DNA of 22,455 nucleotides from an uncultured Neomegalonema sp. (GCA_937958345.1 CALGNW010000109.1:1-22455), one strand, 5' to 3'; counted from the first letter of the stretch, positions 7,969 to 16,599 are shown. Notes: generated by a model from the letters alone, not told the origin. Numbers and translations: made by a program.

Positions 7969-9255
7969 TTAAATGCTGACAATGCGCATGGAGACCGGCG
8001 CTGCGAGAGAGACCGGCAGGGCCGTGATGCGATCAATGGCGCGGTTGAGTTTTGCCTCGCCCGTTTCGTGGGTGACAATCGCGACGGGCGCGGCATCCCC
8101 CTCATGTTCGTACTGGCGCATTCTATGGATCGAAACACCCTCGGCGCCCAATGCGGCGGCCACGTCGGCCAGCGCGCCCGGACGATCCGCCAGCGAAAGA
8201 CGCAGGTAAAACGCACCCGCGTCCGTACCCTGCGGTGCGGGGGTCGGGGCGCTGAGGCCTTTGTCACTGCTGAGACCAAAGGTCGGCGGCGTGTTTCCGC
8301 GCGCGGCGTCAACGATATCGGCAATGACCGCACTGGCCGTCGGACCACCGCCCGCGCCGGGGCCGGTGAGCATGGTCGAGCCGATGGCATCGCCCTCGAT
8401 CAACACGGCGTTCGTCACGCCCTCGATTTTTCCAAGCGGAGAGTTCTTCGGCGTGAGGCAAGGGCGCATGCGCTGGGCGATGCCTGCCCCGGTGCGCTCG
8501 GCAACGCCCAAAAGGCGAATGCGATAGCCAAGCTCGCCGGCGAAGGCGAAATCTTCTGCGGCAACACGGTCGATCCCCGTGATCTCGACGGCGTCGAAAT
8601 CGACCTCGTGACCGAAAGCGATGGACGATAGCAGGGACAGTTTGTGGGCGGCATCGAATCCCCCGACATCCGCCTCAGGGTCCGCCTCGGCATATCCGAG
8701 CCGCTGTGCATCGGCGAGCACGTCGTCAAAGCTTGCGCCGGTCTGCTCCATCTCTGTCAGAATGTAGTTGCACGTTCCGTTGAGAATGCCGGAGACGCGC
8801 GTGACGTCGTTTGCCGTCATGCCCTCGCGCAGTGCCTTGATCGCCGGAATGCCGCCTGCGACCGCCGCCTCGTAATGAAGCGATGCGCCCGGGGTGCTTT
8901 CGGCCTGCTTTGCCATCGCCGCACCGTGATGAGCGAGCATTGCCTTGTTCGCCGTCACGACGCACTTGCCCGCCGCCAGCGCAGCCTCGACACTGGCCTT
9001 GGCGACACCGTCCGCGCCGCCGATCAGTTCGATATACATATCAATGTCGTCCGACGCAGCCAGAGCGACCGGATCATCGAACCAAGTCACGCCGGAAAGA
9101 TCGACTCCGCGATCCTTTGTCCGGTCACGCGAGCAAACTGCCGTGACCGCCATTTCCACTCCGGCGCGCGCGGCGATGCGGGCATTTCGGTTGATCAACA
9201 GATCGAGAGTCGAGGCTCCAACTGTGCCCAGCCCTGCTATTCCGATCCTTATCAC
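7969..9255 (-). CDS. hom: homoserine dehydrogenase
   Basis: A 428-residue monofunctional homoserine dehydrogenase, reducing aspartate semialdehyde to homoserine for threonine and methionine. The NAD(P) fold has GLGTVG at 8-13. The family signature GILNGTCNYIL is at 156-166 and the catalytic lysine is likely K205 in DAAHKL. A C-terminal ACT domain (about 348-425, starting LSLADRPGALADVA) suggests feedback control by threonine, as known for this form. The start is GTG, overlapping the aminotransferase stop as GTGA. Confidence 0.96.
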   Translation of the reverse strand: MIRIGIAGLGTVGASTLDLLINRNARIAARAGVEMAVTAVCSRDRTKDRGVDLSGVTWFDDPVALAASDDIDMYIELIGGADGVAKASVEAALAAGKCVVTANKAMLAHHGAAMAKQAESTPGASLHYEAAVAGGIPAIKALREGMTANDVTRVSGILNGTCNYILTEMEQTGASFDDVLADAQRLGYAEADPEADVGGFDAAHKLSLLSSIAFGHEVDFDAVEITGIDRVAAEDFAFAGELGYRIRLLGVAERTGAGIAQRMRPCLTPKNSPLGKIEGVTNAVLIEGDAIGSTMLTGPGAGGGPTASAVIADIVDAARGNTPPTFGLSSDKGLSAPTPAPQGTDAGAFYLRLSLADRPGALADVAAALGAEGVSIHRMRQYEHEGDAAPVAIVTHETGEAKLNRAIDRITALPVSLAAPVSMRIVSI

Positions 9256-10502
9256 TCCGCAGCCTCCAAATCTTTCTCAAAGCGTTCCAAAATGGTATCG
9301 GCGTCGTCCATTACCTTGCGGACTCCGCGCGCGGCCTGACGGATGCGCTGTTCATTTTCAACCAGCCCGATCCGCACATATCCCTCGCCGTATTCACCAA
9401 ATCCAACGCCGGGGGACACCGCGACCTCTGCCTCGGAGAGCAAAAGCTTGGAGAACCCCATCGACCCGAGCGCCTTGAACGGCTCGGGGACCTTGGCCCA
9501 TGCAAACATTGTGGCAGGTGGCGGCGGAATATCCCATCCGGCGCGGCTCATGCTTTCGACAAGCACGTCACGGCGGTTTTTATATACCGCGCGAATTTCT
9601 GCGATGCAGTCCTGCGAACCGTTCAGCGCCGCCGAGGCCGCAACCTGAATGGGGGTATATGCGCCGTAATCCAGATAGCTTTTGATCCGGGTCAGTGCGC
9701 CGATCAGGTGGTGATTACCCACCGCAAACCCCATTCGCCAGCCCGGCATCGAATAGGTTTTCGACAGCGAGGTGAACTCGACCGCGACTTCCTTTGCGCC
9801 CGGAACCTCTAGGATTGACGGCGGCGGTACATCATCGAAATAAATCTCGGAATACGCGACGTCGGAGAGCAGCCAGATTTCGTGCTTCTTCGCGAAGGCG
9901 ACAATCTCGGTATAGAAATCGAGGTCACACACCAGTGCGGTCGGGTTTGACGGAAAGTTAACCACGATCGCCGTCGGCTTGGGCACGGAATGGCGGACAG
10001 CGCGGTCGAGCTTTCGCATATACTCCGCCGCATCAAACGTACCCTCAGGGGTCAACGGAACCGGAATATGCCGCAGCGTTCCGCCCGCAATCATAAAGCC
10101 GAAGGCGTGGATCGGATAAGACGGGTTCGGGGCGAGGATCACATCGCCGGGCGCGGAAATGGCCGCAGCAAGGTTTGCCAAACCCTCTTTCGAGCCGAGC
10201 GTGGCGATCACCTCGGTATCCGGATTAAGGTCTACGCCAAAGCGGCGCTGGTAATAACCCGCCTGCGCCCGCCGCAATCCGGCAACGCCCTTCGACGATG
10301 AATACCGGTGAACGCCCGGTTTTTGCGCGGATTCGACCAGCTTTTCGATAATATGGCCGGGGGTATCCAAATCGGGATTACCCATCCCGAAGTCGATCAC
10401 ATCGCGCCCCTCGGCACGCAGAGCGGCCTTCATTTTGTTCACACCCTCGAAAACATAGGGTGGAAGCCGTTTCACGCGGTAAAAATCAGTATTCATGGGC
10501 AT
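9252..10502 (-). CDS. class I/II PLP aminotransferase (AlaC/LL-DAP aminotransferase-like)
   Basis: A 416-residue fold-type I aminotransferase. The PLP lysine is K248 in SLSKTYSMPGWRMGF, with R256 likely contacting the phosphate. N186 (PSNPT), D214 and Y217 (SDVAYSE) are the other expected PLP contacts. The N-terminus (YRVKRLPPYVF) resembles the AlaC/YfdZ group, also annotated as LL-diaminopimelate aminotransferase. The coupling to homoserine dehydrogenase points to a role in aspartate-family or alanine metabolism. Start may be the ATG at 10502 or two codons later (10496); AGGA lies just upstream of both. It is the first gene of the run. Confidence 0.9.
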   Translation of the reverse strand: MPMNTDFYRVKRLPPYVFEGVNKMKAALRAEGRDVIDFGMGNPDLDTPGHIIEKLVESAQKPGVHRYSSSKGVAGLRRAQAGYYQRRFGVDLNPDTEVIATLGSKEGLANLAAAISAPGDVILAPNPSYPIHAFGFMIAGGTLRHIPVPLTPEGTFDAAEYMRKLDRAVRHSVPKPTAIVVNFPSNPTALVCDLDFYTEIVAFAKKHEIWLLSDVAYSEIYFDDVPPPSILEVPGAKEVAVEFTSLSKTYSMPGWRMGFAVGNHHLIGALTRIKSYLDYGAYTPIQVAASAALNGSQDCIAEIRAVYKNRRDVLVESMSRAGWDIPPPPATMFAWAKVPEPFKALGSMGFSKLLLSEAEVAVSPGVGFGEYGEGYVRIGLVENEQRIRQAARGVRKVMDDADTILERFEKDLEAAE

Positions 10503-10522
10503 CTGTCCTGCTCGGATACCGC

Positions 10523-10550
10523 GTTATAGCCTCGCGTCCCTATGCGGCAA
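10523..10550 (-). promoter_or_regulatory. sigma70-like promoter of the aminotransferase-hom-glpX-recJ run
   Basis: Read on the minus strand, TTGCCG (10550-10545) and TATAAC (10528-10523) are separated by 16 bases. The -10 matches consensus at five of six positions and the -35 at four. Transcription would begin near 10516, giving a leader of about 15 bases with the ribosome site before the ATG at 10502. Confidence 0.6.
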
Positions 10551-10700
10551 GGGATTACTGTACATAGTCGAAGATGCTTAAGAAACCGCTTGTTGGCGTG
10601 TTTTGAATGACGCCGGACGCGCGGGATATTGCGCGCGCCACTTGCCGCCCTTCCGATGCCCCGCTAAGGATGCGCGAATTCTTTCGGGATGCGGGCCAGT

Positions 10701-12185
10701 ATGACAGACCTAACCACCCTAACAATCGCAGACGCGCGGGATAAACTGCGTGCCAAGGAAATCAGTGCAACCGACCTGGCCGAGGCCTATATCGCCACGG
10801 TCGAGGGCGGCGATGCACTGAATGCCTATTCGGTTAAAACACCCGAGATTGCGCGGGAGCAGGCCAAGGCCGCCGATGACCGTCTCGGGTCCGGTGGCGC
10901 GCCGTCGCTGTGCGGTATCCCGATTGGTGTGAAGGATCTGTACTGCACCAAGGGGGTTAACTCGCAGTCCGGGTCAAACATCCTTAAGGATTTCAAGCCC
11001 GCTTACGAAAGCACGGTCACTCAGAACCTGTGGAATGACGGCGCCGTGATGCTGGGCAAGCTGTCGATGGACGAATTTGCCATGGGCAGTTCGAACGAGA
11101 CGGCGTGCTATGGCAATGTCGTCTCGCCGTGGCGGGCCAAGGGATCGGACGCGCCCCTGACGCCGGGCGGATCGTCGGGCGGGTCCGCCTCTGCGCTTGC
11201 CGCTGATATGGCGATGGCAACCCTCGGAACGGACACCGGCGGGTCAATCCGCCAGCCTGCGGCCTTTACCGGACTGGTCGGCCTGAAACCGACATGGGGG
11301 CGGGTTTCGCGCTGGGGTATCATCGCGTTTGCATCGTCACTGGATCAGGCGGGACCGTTCACGCGCACGGTGCGTGATGCGGCGATTATGCTGGGGTCCA
11401 TGGCCTCGGTCGATGACAAGGATTCGACCTCGGCGGAGATTGCCGTTCCCGATTATGAGGCCGCGCTGACCGGCGACATCAAGGGCAAGCGTATCGGTGT
11501 GCCCAAGGAATACGTCGCAGACGGTATGTCGTCTGAAATCAAAGCCCTGTGGGAAAAGGGTGCAGAAGATTTGCGCGCGAAGGGGGCCGAGATTGTCGAA
11601 ATCAGCCTGCCGCATACAAAATACGCTCTGCCCGCCTACTACATCATCGCTCCTGCCGAAGCCTCGTCGAACCTTGCCCGGTATGATGGCGTTCGCTATG
11701 GCCACCGCGCGGACATCGGCAAAGGCGACGGCATCACGGAAATGTACGAAAAGAGCCGTGCAGCAGGATTTGGCGCGGAGGTAAAGCGCCGCATCATGAT
11801 TGGTTCATACGTTCTGTCCGCCGGTTACTACGACGCCTATTACAGCCGTGCGCAAAAGATTCGTACGCTCATCAAGCGCGATTTCGAACAAGCCTTTGAG
11901 ACGGTCGATGCCATTCTGACACCGACAACGCCCTCGCCGGCGTTCGAGTTGGGATCAATGACGGATGCCGACCCTGTTGAGATGTATCTGCAGGATATCT
12001 TTACGGTCACGGTGAATATGGCCGGCCTGCCGGGCATTTCGGTTCCCGCTGGAATGAGCGAGAGCGGACTGCCCCTGGGCCTGCAACTGATCGGCAAGGC
12101 CTTTGACGAGGCCGGACTGCTGAACACCGCCTACGCGCTGGAAGAAACCGCAGGCTTTACAGCCAAGCCGGACAAGTGGTGGTAG
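10701..12185 (+). CDS. gatA: Asp-tRNA(Asn)/Glu-tRNA(Gln) amidotransferase subunit A
   Basis: A 494-residue amidase-signature protein. The catalytic triad is K78 (GVKDLY), the cis-serine S158 (GGSSGG) and nucleophile S182 (TGGSIRQPAA), with the normal 24-residue gap between the serines. It produces ammonia from glutamine so that mischarged tRNAs can be amidated with GatB and GatC. The tail of the family (LQLIGKAFDEAGLL) is intact. The ATG at 10701 is preferred because the family begins MTDLT; an in-frame ATG at 10689 is also possible. gatC, often directly upstream, is not here. Divergent from the aminotransferase gene. Confidence 0.95.
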   Translation: MTDLTTLTIADARDKLRAKEISATDLAEAYIATVEGGDALNAYSVKTPEIAREQAKAADDRLGSGGAPSLCGIPIGVKDLYCTKGVNSQSGSNILKDFKPAYESTVTQNLWNDGAVMLGKLSMDEFAMGSSNETACYGNVVSPWRAKGSDAPLTPGGSSGGSASALAADMAMATLGTDTGGSIRQPAAFTGLVGLKPTWGRVSRWGIIAFASSLDQAGPFTRTVRDAAIMLGSMASVDDKDSTSAEIAVPDYEAALTGDIKGKRIGVPKEYVADGMSSEIKALWEKGAEDLRAKGAEIVEISLPHTKYALPAYYIIAPAEASSNLARYDGVRYGHRADIGKGDGITEMYEKSRAAGFGAEVKRRIMIGSYVLSAGYYDAYYSRAQKIRTLIKRDFEQAFETVDAILTPTTPSPAFELGSMTDADPVEMYLQDIFTVTVNMAGLPGISVPAGMSESGLPLGLQLIGKAFDEAGLLNTAYALEETAGFTAKPDKWW

Positions 12186-12224
12186 CCGTCACAAAAGCTG
12201 ATCTTACGAATATTGGAGACTGAT

Positions 12225-12641
12225 ATGACACGCACGAACATCTCGACCGGCGGCAAAATGGAAGAAGCCTATGGATATTCCCGCGCGGTCCGCGTGGGCA
12301 ATGTGATCAAGGTTGCCGGAACCTGCGCCGTCGAAGATGGCAAGCCCTATGCGTCCGGTGATGCAGCCGAGCAAACGCGGAAAATCTTTGCGACGATCGC
12401 CGCTGCGCTTGAAACGGCAGGCGCATCGCTGGGTGATATCGTGATCAACCGGATTTTCCTGACGAACATCGACGATTCCGAAGCCGTGGGCAAAGTTCAC
12501 GCCGAGATTTTCGGAGCGGTTAAGCCAGCCTGTACGCTTGTCGGAACCAGCGCCCTTGTCCTGCCCGAGTTCCTCGTCGAAATCGAATGCGAAGCGATTG
12601 TCGAAGAAGAGGCCCATGAAAATACGGGAACTACACACTGA
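12225..12641 (+). CDS. RidA (YjgF/UK114) family protein without the usual arginine
   Basis: A 138-residue RidA-fold protein, normally a trimer that hydrolyses reactive imines or enamines. A GGAG ribosome site lies 6 bases before the ATG, settling the start. The family end pattern VEIE-x-x-A is at 118-124. The catalytic arginine of true RidA, in the P-A-R triplet, is replaced: here it is P101-A102-C103. That places it among the Rid subfamilies lacking the arginine, whose reactions are mostly unknown. It sits 39 bases after gatA and overlaps the acetyltransferase gene by 26 bases, so the three are probably one transcript. Confidence 0.88.
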   Translation: MTRTNISTGGKMEEAYGYSRAVRVGNVIKVAGTCAVEDGKPYASGDAAEQTRKIFATIAAALETAGASLGDIVINRIFLTNIDDSEAVGKVHAEIFGAVKPACTLVGTSALVLPEFLVEIECEAIVEEEAHENTGTTH

Positions 12642-13053
12642 GGATGAGCAGGATTGGCGCCGGTTGTGGGGCGCCTACCTGAGCTTTTACGAAGCGACAG
12701 TGCCGGAGGCGGTCTATGCGACCACTTTCGCGCGCCTGCTTGATCCTGCACGTTCAAACCAGCGGGCGTTTCTTGTCGAAGCCTTGAATGGAGCGCCCGC
12801 TGGGCTTGTTCACTTTATTGTTCATCCCCATAATTGGAAGACTGAAGAGGTCGTCTATCTTCAGGATCTTTACGTTGACGAGTCGGTGCGCGGAACAGGC
12901 GCGGGCCGTGCGCTGATCGAGGCGGTCTATTCATGGGCCGATACAAACGGCACGCCGGAGGTGTACTGGCTGACGCAGGACTTCAATCAGACCGCACGCA
13001 CGCTTTATGATCGCATTGCGACGCTGACGCCGTTTATCAAATACAGAAGATAA
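12616..13053 (+). CDS. GNAT-family N-acetyltransferase
   Basis: A 145-residue GNAT protein. The acetyl-CoA loop is V-R-G-T-G-A-G-R at 91-98, following a YLQDLYVDE strand, the normal motif A. N124 and Y131 (NQTARTLYDR) match motif B. The acceptor is not known. An AAGAGG site at 12607-12612 supports the ATG at 12616, which lies inside the end of the RidA-like gene. The coupling hints that both act on related amine or imine compounds, which is inference. A longer in-frame open stretch from 12538 would overlap the neighbour much further and is rejected. Confidence 0.88.
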   Translation: MKIRELHTEDEQDWRRLWGAYLSFYEATVPEAVYATTFARLLDPARSNQRAFLVEALNGAPAGLVHFIVHPHNWKTEEVVYLQDLYVDESVRGTGAGRALIEAVYSWADTNGTPEVYWLTQDFNQTARTLYDRIATLTPFIKYRR

Positions 13054-13186
13054 CCCGTACAACTTTGTTTTTATTAATAATTTATCCTGCGCATATAACA
13101 TACTGAAATTGTCGGATTAATGATTGACTGAAAGCCAAGGATATCCGATTTAGGTGTCAGACTTCTGATACAAAGGGAATCCGGCT
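13054..13186 (+). promoter_or_regulatory. AT-rich control region upstream of the ferric-binding protein gene
   Basis: This 133-base gap is AT-rich at its left end. TTGACT (13124-13129) is a possible -35 without a good -10 at the expected distance. Two dyads are visible: TCGGAT (13112-13117) with ATCCGA (13143-13148), and TCAGA-CT-TCTGA at 13157-13168. The second is perfect and lies 18 bases before the start codon, a suitable place for a repressor. An iron-responsive regulator (Fur, Irr or RirA type) would make sense from the gene's role, but I cannot match it to a known consensus. Confidence 0.4.
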
Positions 13187-14194
13187 ATGCGTTTGACCGT
13201 CCTAACCGCCACCTTGATCGCCCTCGCCCTGCCCGCCTTTGCGGAGGGAGAGGTCAACCTTTACTCCTCGCGCCATTACGACACCGACGAGCGTCTGTAT
13301 TCGGAGTTCGAGGAAAAGACCGGCATCACGATCAACCGGATCGAGGCCAAGGCTAGCGCGCTGTCGGAACGGATTAAGGCGGAAGGAAAGAACAGCCCCG
13401 CAGATGTGTTCATAACGGCAGATGTCGGCAGAATTTGGCGGGCCGAGCAGGAGGGGTTGTTGCAGCCTGTCACCTCGGAATTGCTCAACGAGGTTATCCC
13501 GGAACACCTGCGCGATCCGGGCAACCATTGGTTCGGGTTTTCGCAACGCGCACGGATGATATTCTATGCGAAGGATCGCGTGCCGGAGCCGCCGACCACG
13601 TATGAAGAACTGGCCGATCCGAAATATAAGGGCCTGATCTGCGCCCGATCGTCGTCGAATATCTACATGCAGTCTCTGCTGGCTTCGATCGTCGCACACC
13701 ACGGCGTCGAAGAGGCGACCGAATGGGCGCAGGGCCTGAAGGACAACCTCGCGCGTCAACCGCAGGGCGGCGATACCGACCAGCTGCGCGGACTGGTATC
13801 GGGCGAGTGCGATATTGCGATTGCGAACAGCTATTATTTCAGTCGCGCCCTGCGCCGGGACGTTCGCGGGCTGAGCGCAGATGTCGAGTCAATCGGTTGG
13901 ATTTTTCCCAATCAGGAGACACGCGGCGCGCACGTGAATATCTCGGCTGCCGGGATTACGAAGCATGCACCGAACCGTTCTAATGCACTGAAGTTTCTCG
14001 AATACCTCGCGAGCAAATCGGCTCAGGAGTATTTTTCGTCGGGCAATGACGAGTACCCTGTCGTCGCGGAGGCACGCCTTTCGGAGAGCGTTGAAAAACT
14101 AGGCGAGTTCAAAACGGATACTCTGTCTTTGCGCGAGCTTGGAACCCACCAGCGCGAGGCGCAGAAGATCTACGACCGCGTCGATTATCAATAA
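13187..14194 (+). CDS. ferric iron ABC transporter substrate-binding protein (FutA/FbpA type)
   Basis: A 335-residue periplasmic iron-binding protein. Residues 1-19 are a signal peptide ending AFA. The FutA-type ferric ligands are all present at matching spacing: H30-Y31 (SSRHYDTD), Y160 (SSNIY) and Y216-Y217 (NSYYFSR). It would carry Fe(III) to the inner-membrane permease. An AAGGGA ribosome site sits 8 bases before the ATG. The matching permease gene converges on it from the other strand rather than following it. Confidence 0.93.
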   Translation: MRLTVLTATLIALALPAFAEGEVNLYSSRHYDTDERLYSEFEEKTGITINRIEAKASALSERIKAEGKNSPADVFITADVGRIWRAEQEGLLQPVTSELLNEVIPEHLRDPGNHWFGFSQRARMIFYAKDRVPEPPTTYEELADPKYKGLICARSSSNIYMQSLLASIVAHHGVEEATEWAQGLKDNLARQPQGGDTDQLRGLVSGECDIAIANSYYFSRALRRDVRGLSADVESIGWIFPNQETRGAHVNISAAGITKHAPNRSNALKFLEYLASKSAQEYFSSGNDEYPVVAEARLSESVEKLGEFKTDTLSLRELGTHQREAQKIYDRVDYQ

Positions 14195-14203
14195 CGATGC
14201 GCG

Positions 14204-14233
14204 CGGGAAGCGTTCAATCGCGGACGCTTCCCG
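14204..14233. terminator. bidirectional hairpin between the binding-protein and permease genes
   Basis: CGGGAAGCGT (14204-14213) and ACGCTTCCCG (14224-14233) form a perfect 10-bp stem with a 10-base loop. It begins 9 bases after the plus-strand stop and its right half lies inside the last codons of the permease gene, whose stop is in the loop. There is no T-run on either side, so if it ends transcripts it does so weakly or protects 3' ends. Confidence 0.6.
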
Positions 14234-15896
14234 GCCTTGACCGCCTGATCTGCCAGCTCAGCAGAATGACGGGCACGAGCCCCACGGCGACAATTGCCAG
14301 CGACGGCGTCGAAGCCTGCAACAACCGCTCATCCGCCGCGAGCCGATACGCCTGAACCGCCAGCGTGTCGAAGTTGAAGGGACGCATGATCAGCGTTGCG
14401 GGCAACTCTTTCATTATATCGACAAAAACGATCAGGGTAGCGGTCAGCAGTCCGCCCCGGATCAACGGTGCATGCACACGGACAAAAGCACCGCCCGCGC
14501 CCTGCCCCAAGGTGCGCGCCGCCTGATCCATCGCAGGCGTGACCTTACCCAATCCGGCCTCGACCGTCTGCAGCGCCACGGACATGAACCGCACAATATA
14601 AGCGAAGATCAGAGCCGCAATCGAGCCGGTCAGCAGCAATCCGGTCGATATGCCGAACCGAGCCTCCATCACGCTGTCCAGCCAGTTATCGAACGCGCCC
14701 AGCGGCAACAACAATCCGACGGCGATGACCGAACCGGGAACCGCATAACCGAGTGATGCGACCATATTCGCCAACCGGACCTCGCGTCGTTTTACCAACC
14801 GCGAGGCATAGGCCAGCATGACGGCGATCAGCACCGTTAACACCGCGCCGACGCCCGCAAGAATAAATGAATTGAGGGCAAAGCCGAGATACCGCTCGCC
14901 GAACAGGCTATGGCCGCCGATCCACGTCATTCGGCCAAGTACCGCTATCGGCAGGAGAAATCCGAAAAACGCGGGGGCAGCGCAAAAGAGCGTTGCAAGA
15001 GCGGCGCGCCATCCCCGGAGTTGGAACTCCGGCAGGGCCTGATATTTTTTTCCGGTCTGGTGATATTGCGCCGCTTTGCGCTGGGTCCGCTCAAGAACCA
15101 GGAGGACCAGCACGAAAATCAGTAGACAAGCCGAGAGCTGTGCCGCTGCGATCCGGTCTCCCATCAACAACCATGACCGGTAAACGCCGGTCGCAAAGGT
15201 GGATACGCCGAAGTGCGACACTGTGCCGAAGTCTGCCAGCGTCTCCATCAGAACCAGCGCGATTCCTGTTGCGATGGCCGGCCTAGCCATCGGGACCGCA
15301 ATACTCGCGAAGGCACGCCACGGACCATACCCCAACGTGCGCGCCACGTCGAAAGCCGCCACGGATTGTTGAAGAAATGCCGCACGGGCGAGCAGGTAAA
15401 CATAGGGATACAAAACCAGCGCCAGCATGATCCCCGCACCGCCGAGCGAGCGGATCTCGGGAAACCAGTAGTCGCGCGGACCCCATTCGAATGCAGCCCT
15501 CAAACCGCTTTGTACCGGTCCCGCATGATCCAGCAAATTGGTGTACGCATACGCCAGAACATAGGCGGGAAAGGCTAATGGCAAGGCCAAACCCCACTCG
15601 AGCCAGTTGCGTCCCGGAAACCGGCACATCGTCACGAGCCAAGCCGCGCCGATCCCGACGACACCCGCACCGACCCCGACAATCAGCGCAAGCAGCAGCG
15701 TGTTCGAAATGTAGATAGTCAGCCGCGTCTCAGCGAGGTGCGCGAAGACGCCATCACCGGTTTGGAACAGCGAAAACATCACGGCCAGTATCGGAAGCGC
15801 AATAATCGCCGCCAAAACAAGCGTCGCTGCGATTAGCACCTTTTCCCGCAGCGGAGCCGCCAATCGGACCGGCTCCGAGGTATAATCAGCCATCAT
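14214..15896 (-). CDS. ferric iron ABC transporter permease (FbpB/SfuB type)
   Basis: A 560-residue membrane protein with two fused permease domains, as usual for ferric iron importers. About twelve hydrophobic segments can be seen. Each half carries the EAA-type loop that docks the ATPase: ARTLGYGPWRAFASIAVPMA in the first half and ARTLGQGAGGAFVRVHAPL in the second. It would receive Fe(III) from the binding protein encoded next door. GAGGA lies directly before a double ATG, so the start may be 15896 or 15893. The ATPase gene is not in the window. Divergent from the exported dioxygenase. Confidence 0.92.
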   Translation of the reverse strand: MMADYTSEPVRLAAPLREKVLIAATLVLAAIIALPILAVMFSLFQTGDGVFAHLAETRLTIYISNTLLLALIVGVGAGVVGIGAAWLVTMCRFPGRNWLEWGLALPLAFPAYVLAYAYTNLLDHAGPVQSGLRAAFEWGPRDYWFPEIRSLGGAGIMLALVLYPYVYLLARAAFLQQSVAAFDVARTLGYGPWRAFASIAVPMARPAIATGIALVLMETLADFGTVSHFGVSTFATGVYRSWLLMGDRIAAAQLSACLLIFVLVLLVLERTQRKAAQYHQTGKKYQALPEFQLRGWRAALATLFCAAPAFFGFLLPIAVLGRMTWIGGHSLFGERYLGFALNSFILAGVGAVLTVLIAVMLAYASRLVKRREVRLANMVASLGYAVPGSVIAVGLLLPLGAFDNWLDSVMEARFGISTGLLLTGSIAALIFAYIVRFMSVALQTVEAGLGKVTPAMDQAARTLGQGAGGAFVRVHAPLIRGGLLTATLIVFVDIMKELPATLIMRPFNFDTLAVQAYRLAADERLLQASTPSLAIVAVGLVPVILLSWQIRRSRPGSVRD

Positions 15897-15910
15897 TCCT
15901 CACGCTTGCG

Positions 15911-15958
15911 TTATCGTCGCGCCCTGATTTCGCCGCGTACATAGATTTCTTATCGTCG
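15911..15958. repeat. 9-bp direct repeat in the permease/dioxygenase divergent gap
   Basis: TTATCGTCG occurs at 15911-15919 and again at 15950-15958, 39 bases apart, in the 78-base space between the two divergent starts. The right copy ends just before the dioxygenase ribosome site and the left lies close to the permease start. Paired copies in a shared promoter suggest a common operator; chance is possible. Confidence 0.4.
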
Positions 15959-15974
15959 AAACAGGAGAGCATTG

Positions 15975-16586
15975 ATGATTTCTCGCAGAAAGACAGTTCT
16001 CGGATTGGCGACCGCTGCCGGTTTCGCCTCGCCTGCCCTCGCACTGACTCGCACGCCGCGGCAATCGACCGGTCCCTTCTACCCCGATGTGCTGCCAAGA
16101 GAAAGCGATGCCGACCTTGTGCGTATCGGTTCCGGTCCGGCGGCAATCGGCGAGGAAATCGAAGTAGCCGGTCAGTTGTTGGACGCCGAAGGCCGCCCCA
16201 TCGCGAACGGCTTTGTCGAACTGTGGCAAGCCAACGCGAACGGGCGCTATTCCAACAGCCGCGATACATCGAACGTGCCCCTCGACCCCAACTTTCAGGG
16301 ATACGGCATCGTTCGGACTGACGAACAGGGGCGATACCGGTTTTTGACGATTAAGCCCGGCCTCTATCCCGGTCGCACGCGCCATCTGCACTTTCGGGTA
16401 GGTGGTCCGGGGTTCGAGCCTCTGCCGACGCAGATGTATTTTGCCGGTGACGCGGGAAATACCAGCGACTTCCTGTTGAACGCGGTCCGTGATCCGCAGG
16501 CGCGAAGCTCGTTGATCGTGCCGTTTGCAGCCCCGTTGTCAGGCGGTGTCGCGCGCGGGACGTTCAATATTGTCGTTGGCGTGTAA
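15975..16586 (+). CDS. Tat-exported intradiol ring-cleavage dioxygenase
   Basis: A 203-residue protein of the protocatechuate 3,4-/catechol 1,2-dioxygenase family. The start M-I-S-R-R-K-T-V-L-G plus a hydrophobic stretch ending ALA is a twin-arginine signal. The Fe(III) ligands are intact: Y92 (NGRY), Y131 (GLYPGR), H137 and H139 (RHLHF). The short gap between Y131 and H137 is normal for the exported branch of the family. These enzymes open aromatic rings with two neighbouring hydroxyls. AGGAGAG lies 5 bases before the ATG at 15975. No other aromatic-degradation gene is nearby; the neighbours concern iron. Confidence 0.9.
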   Translation: MISRRKTVLGLATAAGFASPALALTRTPRQSTGPFYPDVLPRESDADLVRIGSGPAAIGEEIEVAGQLLDAEGRPIANGFVELWQANANGRYSNSRDTSNVPLDPNFQGYGIVRTDEQGRYRFLTIKPGLYPGRTRHLHFRVGGPGFEPLPTQMYFAGDAGNTSDFLLNAVRDPQARSSLIVPFAAPLSGGVARGTFNIVVGV

Positions 16587-16599
16587 CGCGGGCAGGCAG

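Noticed and set aside
10610..10640. GC-rich inverted repeats between the aminotransferase gene and gatA
   Set aside because: GCGCG/CGCGC-type repeats are expected often in GC-rich DNA, and there is no T-run or other support for a site.
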